From contig NZ_SLXN01000013.1 of the NCBI RefSeq assembly GCF_004345855.1, positions 30,808 to 94,807 of the forward strand: 64,000 nucleotides of DNA, read 5' to 3'. Position 1 is the first letter of the stretch. Every line of letters starts with the position of its first letter. The stretch comes from Sphingomonas sp. BK235 (GTDB lineage: Bacteria > Pseudomonadota > Alphaproteobacteria > Sphingomonadales > Sphingomonadaceae). The notes under the pieces were generated by a model, which was not told where the DNA came from, made no database searches, and saw only the letters and a list, made by a program, of their open reading frames with translations. Shown here piece after piece: positions 58,565-64,000 of the stretch. The translations under genes and the position numbers were made by a program.

Positions 58565-60669
58565 AGCGCCACCTGCAGTGAGAGACGGACGTTGCGCGGT
58601 GTGCCGAGCGTTCCCGTGCCGTTGTCGACGCTGTTATAGCCGTTCTGCCCCGTGGGCGCGACGTTCGCCCAGTAGCGTTCGTCGAAGAGGTTGTTGACCG
58701 CCAGGCGCAGCGCCATGACTTGGCCTCCGAGCTCGAGCTGGTAGCGCAGCCCGAGGTCAAGTAGGGTGTAGGGATCGACTGACTGCGTGTTGCGGAAGTC
58801 GGTAGGTCGCCGGCTGACATGGCTCACGTCGGCCGTGACAGTCACCTCATGGAGCATCGGCAGGCGGTACTCCGCGAGCAGATTGATCGCACGCTTGGGC
58901 GGACCCAGGATCTGGCGGTCGCTCGTCGCCGTCATTCCGGTGTCGAATAGCTTCGGATCGAGCAGCGCGATGCCGCCGTAGAGGTTCAGGTCGTCACCAA
59001 CCCGACCGTTGAGGGTCAGTTCGGCGCCTCGATTACGTTGGCGCCCTCGCACAGCGAACACGTTATCGCCTCCCACATAGGCGTACGGCCGACGGATCTC
59101 GTAAACTGCCAACGCAACCTGCATGCGAGCGAGATCGAGCTTGTAGCCCGCCTCCCACTGAGTGCTGCGGTATGGCGCCAGGGCGTCGCCGGCGTTCGCC
59201 GCCGTTGCAGGCGCGGCGTCGCCCTGCTGCAAGCTGCTGGCGTAGGTAACATAGCCGGTCATGCGGTCCTGCGGCTTGACGATCACGCTCGCCGCCGGAC
59301 TGAGACCGTCGTCGCGGTAGCGCGACGTCACGACGCCGGTCCGATTGATGTTGCGCGCGCGGATCCAGCTTTGGCTGACCGCACCCTGGATCATCAGTCT
59401 GTCGGTCAAGGTGACGGTGTCGCCGATCGTCACCGCCTGCTGGCGGGTCGTCTGCGCATGGAAACGATCTTGGAAGTCGGGTAGTGACGGCTCGTTGAAC
59501 GCGACAGGGGCGGCTAGGTTCGCAGTGCCAAGTGCGATCGCTCCGGTTCGAAAGGGCGTGTACCGCTGCCAGGTGAAGCCCGTGGTACCGAGGGAGAGCT
59601 CATGACGCATCCCTGCTACAGCCACGCTCCCGCGCAACGCCGCGACGTTGCTGAGCACGCGATCGAAGCTGAAAGTAGTGTTTACAGTAGTCGCGCGGTA
59701 CGCGCCCGTCGGGCTGGTGACGGTCATGGTCGGTACGGTGGAGGCTCGATCGTTGCTCATCGCGAGCACGCCCGCCATCAGCTCCCATCGGTCACCGAGG
59801 CCTTGGAAGAGGCGACCGCTCGCCAGTCTGGTCGTGTTGTCGTCGCCTGCCCAGCGAAGGCCGTAGCCCTCGCGGACGGGATCGAGGTCTTTCGGAAACG
59901 GTACACCCGCGGCAAAGGCGAAGTTGCCGGGGAAACCGGTTGCCGTGTAGCGGTAGTAGCTCGCGTTCAACTCCACCCGCGTACGCTCCGCGGGTCGGAC
60001 GTCGACTGACGCGCTCGCGAGCTTGCGGCGCAGGTTGCTCGCGTCGGCGAACGTCTGGCCGTCCTGACTTAGCAGGTTCACGCGCGCGCCCACGGAGCCG
60101 ATGCGGCGGCTGAGATCGGCATGCGCGAGAAGGTTGCCCTCGCTGGTGTAGCCGAACTTCAAAGAGGACAGCGACCGATCAGTCGGCCGTTTCAAGACGT
60201 AGTTGAAGGTCCCTGCGGGGCTGGCCGGACCGTAGAAGGCGCCAGCGAGACCGTTGAGCACCTCGATGCGGTCAAACTGTTCGATTGCATAGTCGGTAGT
60301 GGCAGCGATGTTGAGACCATCGATGCGCGTGTTCTGCACGACGCCCGCCTGGAGGCCACGCGACTGCGGTCGGATGTTCTCGCCCTGAACCGAGGGGATG
60401 TAGCGGAACAGCTCGCGTACGTTCTGCAGCTGCTGGTTCTCGGCCAAGTTCACCGGGACGACACTGATCGAGTAGGGTGTGTCCAAGAGCCTTCGCGACC
60501 CGAGTGAGCCGATGTCTACTCGATCCACTCGGTAGGTGTCGTCGGCCGCCGGGAGAACACCGTTCACGATCACGTCGGCCCTGCCGCCCGCCTCCTGAGC
60601 CTCTGCAACAGGGGCGAGTGCGACGATGGCCGCGGCGGCCCCGGCATACCGTGCGATAGCTTGCTTCAT
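58561..60669 (-). CDS. TonB-dependent outer-membrane receptor
   Basis: A 702-residue TonB-dependent receptor of the siderophore type. Signal peptide (MKQAIARYAGAAAAIVALAP...), a plug domain with LLDTPYSISVVPVNLAENQQ and PQSRGLQAGVVQNTRIDG, then beta-barrel strands alternating Arg/Thr/Leu, and a C-terminal LRLAVNNLFDERYWANV block ending in a hydrophobic strand RNVRLSLQVAL. No TonB box is evident to me. It takes up a bound metal or metal complex; the coupled ModA-like gene hints at an oxyanion or a complex of it. Confidence 0.85.
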   Translation of the reverse strand: MKQAIARYAGAAAAIVALAPVAEAQEAGGRADVIVNGVLPAADDTYRVDRVDIGSLGSRRLLDTPYSISVVPVNLAENQQLQNVRELFRYIPSVQGENIRPQSRGLQAGVVQNTRIDGLNIAATTDYAIEQFDRIEVLNGLAGAFYGPASPAGTFNYVLKRPTDRSLSSLKFGYTSEGNLLAHADLSRRIGSVGARVNLLSQDGQTFADASNLRRKLASASVDVRPAERTRVELNASYYRYTATGFPGNFAFAAGVPFPKDLDPVREGYGLRWAGDDNTTRLASGRLFQGLGDRWELMAGVLAMSNDRASTVPTMTVTSPTGAYRATTVNTTFSFDRVLSNVAALRGSVAVAGMRHELSLGTTGFTWQRYTPFRTGAIALGTANLAAPVAFNEPSLPDFQDRFHAQTTRQQAVTIGDTVTLTDRLMIQGAVSQSWIRARNINRTGVVTSRYRDDGLSPAASVIVKPQDRMTGYVTYASSLQQGDAAPATAANAGDALAPYRSTQWEAGYKLDLARMQVALAVYEIRRPYAYVGGDNVFAVRGRQRNRGAELTLNGRVGDDLNLYGGIALLDPKLFDTGMTATSDRQILGPPKRAINLLAEYRLPMLHEVTVTADVSHVSRRPTDFRNTQSVDPYTLLDLGLRYQLELGGQVMALRLAVNNLFDERYWANVAPTGQNGYNSVDNGTGTLGTPRNVRLSLQVAL

Positions 60670-60938
60670 CGCTCCGCTATATACCGCCGAATATAATCTG
60701 GAACCCCGCTGCTCTCATGAGTGGAAGCGCGCATGTCGCTGAAGCCATGCCGACGCGGGTTATGGCGTGTGCTCAGGGTCGAGAACGGTCACGTCACTCC
60801 GTGACCGAATGGCAGGAGTTGAGAGCGGGCCGACGGGCGCTGGACGACCACTAAAGGGTCTCGGCACGAGAGGGCTGGGGGCCGCAAGCGCCCATGCTTT
60901 GCGGCGGGATAACTGGTCGCCCAAACCGGGCTTTCAGC

Positions 60939-61202
60939 TCAAGGCCGTGGATGTTCGATAAGTGCTACTATCTCAAAATCGAAGCTCGCCCACCCGTAAC
61001 GTTTCCCCGCCTGTTTGGTTAGCGCCTCCTTGCTCGCGGCTTCCTTAGCGGAGGTGGTGTGTCCCCAGAACACCTCCGTCTTGCCGTCGTTCAGATGTGC
61101 GACGATGCGCCAGTAGTGCGTGAATGGCGCGACCGTAGGACCGATCGTCTTGACGTACCCATCGGCCATTGTCGCGGTCAGGTAGCGTTTCTTCCTCGCC
61201 AT
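60939..61202 (-). CDS. small uncharacterised protein
   Basis: An 87-residue protein, strand-rich (FTHYWRIVAHLNDGKTEVFWGHT), with a Lys/Ala helix (SAKEAASKEALTKQAGKRYG) before the last strand. The ATG at 61202 (MARKKRYLTATM) is preferred over an upstream start on composition. No family recognised. Confidence 0.5.
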   Translation of the reverse strand: MARKKRYLTATMADGYVKTIGPTVAPFTHYWRIVAHLNDGKTEVFWGHTTSAKEAASKEALTKQAGKRYGWASFDFEIVALIEHPRP

Positions 61203-61630
61203 CGGCCGGCGGTAGCGCAACGGGGATGTGAACGGGAGAGGGGGCCTGCGTCAGTCAATACTGCGTTGGCTGTTCCCGGTAGGTGCAGGAGCTGGGCTGA
61301 TCGTCCGCTACACCTCAAAGGCTCAGCTCATGATGGCGGGCGTTCAACGGACTGGGCCGACAGCGCGATTACGCAGCGACCCTGTCTCGCGGGAGAATGC
61401 TTCCTTTTCGTTCCGATCTAATTTGATCGGCTCTGGTAGCTCAGTGAAGCCTGGTCCGCTGCTGGTCCAGGCGAGCCGCCGTCCGTCCGCGCTGCCGCGA
61501 TTTGGGTCACATTCAGCGATGAAGAAGAGTGTCAGGCTATCAAAACTGTATGCCGTCGCAGAAGCTAGGGTATAGCTGCCCCACTTGGAGGGTAACCAAG
61601 GGGGCTTACCGTTCAAGCGCAGGGGGATGA
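61203..61630. other. intergenic region with one doubtful minus-strand frame
   Basis: About 430 bases. A minus-strand frame at 61344-61616 (90 residues, with FDSLTLFFIAECDPNRGSA) has a more protein-like composition than most chance frames, but it has no ribosome binding site I trust and no known family. Otherwise nothing; the promoter of the PEP-CTERM gene should lie at the right end. Confidence 0.3.
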
Positions 61631-62122
61631 ATGGGCAATCTGCTTATCGCTGGCCTGATCGCCACCTTGGCGCCGGCCTCGGCCCACGCGGCCGTGACCT
61701 ACTCGTTCAAGACCTTCGAGCCGTTTGCCGGCGGCGACATAAGCTTCACCTACGAAGCACCGACCTTCGTGACCGATGGCTGGGTCGATCGCAGCCTGCT
61801 AAAGGATGCCACCGCCTCGATCGCGCGGATCAGATTTCTCTCTTCCTGTCCGAATGGTGGCGGCGCGTCGGCCTGCGATGAGGTGAACGTCGTGACCGAG
61901 AGCGGTTTCGGCTCAACCATCACCCATCGCTATTTCGCAGACGGTGCCTTCGCCGCAGCAGGCTCGTATAAAGGTTCATCCAGCACCCCGGCGAGCCTGA
62001 CCGTCTCAGCGGCGGTCGCGCCCGGCGCCGTCCCCGAGCCTGCTACCTGGGCGATGATGATTCTCGGCTTCGGCGCGATCGGCTACGCCATGCGGCGGAA
62101 GACGGTGCTGCGCTTCGTTTGA
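61631..62122 (+). CDS. PEPxxWA-CTERM sorted exported protein
   Basis: A 163-residue exported protein with signal peptide MGNLLIAGLIATLAPASAHAA, a strand-rich middle (FEPFAGGDISFTYEAPTFV, with a Cys pair CPNGGGASAC) and the sphingomonad-type sorting tail: VPEPATWAMMILGFGAIG, then a basic end YAMRRK. The PEPxxWA tail is a target of an exosortase, after which the protein is released or anchored on the surface; the exosortase is not in this window. AGGGGG stands before the ATG at 61631. Confidence 0.85.
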   Translation: MGNLLIAGLIATLAPASAHAAVTYSFKTFEPFAGGDISFTYEAPTFVTDGWVDRSLLKDATASIARIRFLSSCPNGGGASACDEVNVVTESGFGSTITHRYFADGAFAAAGSYKGSSSTPASLTVSAAVAPGAVPEPATWAMMILGFGAIGYAMRRKTVLRFV

Positions 62123-62439
62123 CATCCGGGCTTCGGACGAGAGGGCCGTCGGCGCGATCCGGCGGCCGGCTCACTAGACCGTCGAACTGCTCTTTGAATC
62201 GCTGACCTCGGCATGAAGGTCGCGGACCGCCCGCTGCGGCGCCGACGTCGCGGTGAACATGATCATCAGAACAGCAATGAGCCGGCGCTAAGTCACCTTC
62301 AGCGGACGACATGAAGCCCTGTCGATCCACCCCTGACCCGACGCGCAGCGGCCGCAAGGCCGAGCGCCAGCCGCCATCTTGCGGCATCCGGCCGCTGCCG
62401 TGCCGAGATCGTCGCGGCGCGCCGACGCGCGTGACGATT
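62123..62439. other. intergenic region, no gene seen
   Basis: About 320 bases between two convergent genes. No RNA gene or clear terminator noticed. Confidence 0.35.
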
Positions 62440-63465
62440 TTAAGGATCGAGCGACGCCAAATAAGCCGTGAGGTTCACGATGTCGGCATCGGTAAGGCGC
62501 GCGACCACCGGCTTCATCGCCACGGCATTCTTGCCGTTGCGCGTGCCGCTTTTGAAATCATACAGCTGGCGTGCCATTGCGGTCGGCGATCGACCGGCGA
62601 TGCTGGGAAACTCGGCACCCGATCCCCTCAGGTCGTCACCGTGGCAGGAAGCGCAGGGTAGCGTTCTGCCACCTCCGCCGCTCGTCGCCAGTAATTTGCC
62701 CTTCTTGATGCTGCCCGCTGGTACATAGGCGATGAAGCCGGACGATGGATCGCGCAGCATGGTACGCTCGAAATCCTGCGGTACTTCGATGATCCGGGTG
62801 CGGATCGGTTCGGTGGCGCCGCTCGGGTCAACCTTCTGTACCGCGTGCGCCGCGGGGTGGGTGACAGGAACGACGTTGCCCTCGATCAGACGAAGTCTCT
62901 TCACCGGCTTGATCGAATGGAAATATTCAGAGGCTTGCCGCGCATCGTCGAGCGGCAGTGCCTTCGCGATCTCCACCATCTTGGCCAGCGGCGCACCGTT
63001 GATCGATGCGTGACGATGATCCTCCCTCATATCTGCGAGCTGTTGCAGCATGTAGTCGACGGGCAGGCCGCGCAGATCGCTCGTGTCCGGCTTGCCTCCG
63101 CCATCTATGAGGTGACATTGGCCACAGGCGTTGTAGGCACCCTCCCTTCCGCTGATGACTGGCGGTGGCGGTGTCGGGTGACGCTCCGGGAACCAGTCGA
63201 TCGTCGCTCGCTGCCCGTTGATCTGGGTGAAGGTAAAGGCCCGCTTGCTCCCGGGAACGTGGAACAACTTTCCCTCTTCCTTCTCATCGTCCGGGATGCC
63301 TCGCGGGTACGGCCACGTCGGGAAATCCGTTCTTACCAGCGCCGACGGGGGATCGAACAAAGCCTTCTCAGCGGCGAACGCCTGATAGGCGCGGCAGGCG
63401 ACGAAGCCGGACGCGAGCGCCGCCACGACCGCACCGTTCAACAGGGCGGATTTGAACGAGAACAT
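62440..63465 (-). CDS. diheme cytochrome c
   Basis: A 341-residue exported protein with an N-terminal hydrophobic segment (LLNGAVVAALASGFVACRAY) and two CxxCH haem-binding motifs: CGQCH at about residue 114 and CASCH at about 270. A Met ligand for the second haem may be in the AVAMKP segment near residue 320. Domain layout is two class I cytochrome c domains joined by a linker. It should transfer electrons in the periplasm; the partner enzyme is not visible. Confidence 0.8.
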   Translation of the reverse strand: MFSFKSALLNGAVVAALASGFVACRAYQAFAAEKALFDPPSALVRTDFPTWPYPRGIPDDEKEEGKLFHVPGSKRAFTFTQINGQRATIDWFPERHPTPPPPVISGREGAYNACGQCHLIDGGGKPDTSDLRGLPVDYMLQQLADMREDHRHASINGAPLAKMVEIAKALPLDDARQASEYFHSIKPVKRLRLIEGNVVPVTHPAAHAVQKVDPSGATEPIRTRIIEVPQDFERTMLRDPSSGFIAYVPAGSIKKGKLLATSGGGGRTLPCASCHGDDLRGSGAEFPSIAGRSPTAMARQLYDFKSGTRNGKNAVAMKPVVARLTDADIVNLTAYLASLDP

Positions 63466-63917
63466 AGGATTTCGCCTTTATTGTGGGATCGCCCGCCGAC
63501 CGCTGGAGTGAAAGGCCGCTCGCCCCGGGGGTACGAATAGCAATCGCGTTCGAGTGCGCATAGCGTGCCTTGCCCCTGCTGCATCGGCGCTGCACGGCTC
63601 GATTTCCTCATCCTCATCGCTTGGCGCATCGAGGAAGCCGCGGCGGCTTATCCAGTCAGCGCGCCGATCAGGCCGATGTTGCATCAAGAGGCCCTCGTTG
63701 TGCACGCCTGACGAGGGGCGCCAGCCCGCCTCTCGAGTCCAGTCGTTCATTCATCTTGGCGCCCGAGCCGTCTTAGAGTCGCGAAAGCATGAGGGTCTGC
63801 GCCGATGGGAAAGGGGAGGCAGCCAGCGGTATCATCAAACGCCCTTTAAGTTTGTGTCGGTGCCATCAACCGGACACAATCTGTCTCCTCCTCCTGCTCG
63901 GGAGATGTCGTTGCCCC
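63466..63917. other. intergenic region including an IS end
   Basis: About 450 bases. Nothing gene-like in the first part. The terminal part before the transposase stop holds TGTCGGTGCC (63857-63866 or so) followed by CGGACACA, inverted-repeat-like sequence that probably belongs to the end of the IS3-family element. Confidence 0.35.
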
Positions 63918-64000
63918 CTAAATGCCTGACGAGGCCTCGCGGGTTTGCGCGATGTACTCGCGGGGTGATCGGTAGCCCAGCGCCTTGTGCGGGTGCACCT
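63918..64000 (-). CDS. 3' end of an IS3-family transposase (orfB), cut by window edge
   Basis: The last 27 codons read VHPHKALGYRSPREYIAQTR and end EASSGI, the typical end of the IS3-family integrase-type transposase (RPHxALGYRSPxE(F/Y)). The stop TAG is at 63918-63920. The rest lies outside the window. Confidence 0.8.
   Translation of the reverse strand, partial: VHPHKALGYRSPREYIAQTREASSGI

Overview
This window is most likely part of a large plasmid of a sphingomonad-type alphaproteobacterium. The evidence is high GC with strong C/G third positions, a PEPxxWA-CTERM protein typical of Sphingomonadales (61631-62122), a MucR/Ros-type regulator, and a complete replication/partition unit: a Rep-type initiator (32339-33643, -), an iteron origin (33762-34106), ParA (34193-35395, +), three palindromic parS-like sites (35401-35612) and ParB (35664-36641, +). 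No rRNA, tRNA or CRISPR array was seen. No conjugation machinery is visible apart from one secreted lytic transglycosylase.

Layout. (1) 1-850: end of a TauE/SafE permease and a DUF6356 gene. (2) 1247-31000: a long, mostly minus-strand block typical of plasmid backbones: a Phd/PemK-like toxin-antitoxin pair, a C5-cytosine methyltransferase with a repeat-built insert, a PAPS-reductase-like protein beside a GHKL-like protein, many uncharacterised genes, a thermonuclease, an ArdC-like antirestriction protein, a giant ParB-like protein, a 1405-residue methyltransferase/strawberry-notch helicase and a CHC2/toprim protein. Many of these clusters begin with the same 5' leader: a purine-rich tract, a short inverted repeat, a Shine-Dalgarno and ATG. 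(3) 31000-37800: lytic transglycosylase, replication/partition, then a gene-free stretch with about five copies of a 93-bp tandem repeat. (4) 37800-52300: a defence island with a 1720-residue STAND NTPase carrying an N-terminal nuclease-like domain (Avs-like), a lipoprotein/SatD/DUF3307 operon, a three-gene operon read as a Pycsar system (cyclase, cysteine-rich E2-like protein, PycTM-like membrane effector), relics of IS6- and IS66-type elements, and a ComEC-like metallo-beta-lactamase protein. (5) 52700-64000: two chemoreceptors, a TonB-dependent receptor overlapping a ModA-like binding protein, a PEP-CTERM protein, a diheme cytochrome c, and the 3' end of an IS3-family transposase at the edge.

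The most interesting candidate is the operon at 46774-49639. Its genes overlap by 4 bp and appear to join a class III nucleotide cyclase and a PycTM-like effector with a middle protein that has an E2-like His...Cys signature and a cysteine-rich tail. That resembles the E2-only arrangement of short type II CBASS, but with a Pycsar cyclase. All family calls come from reading motifs and from memory of the families; no database search was run.
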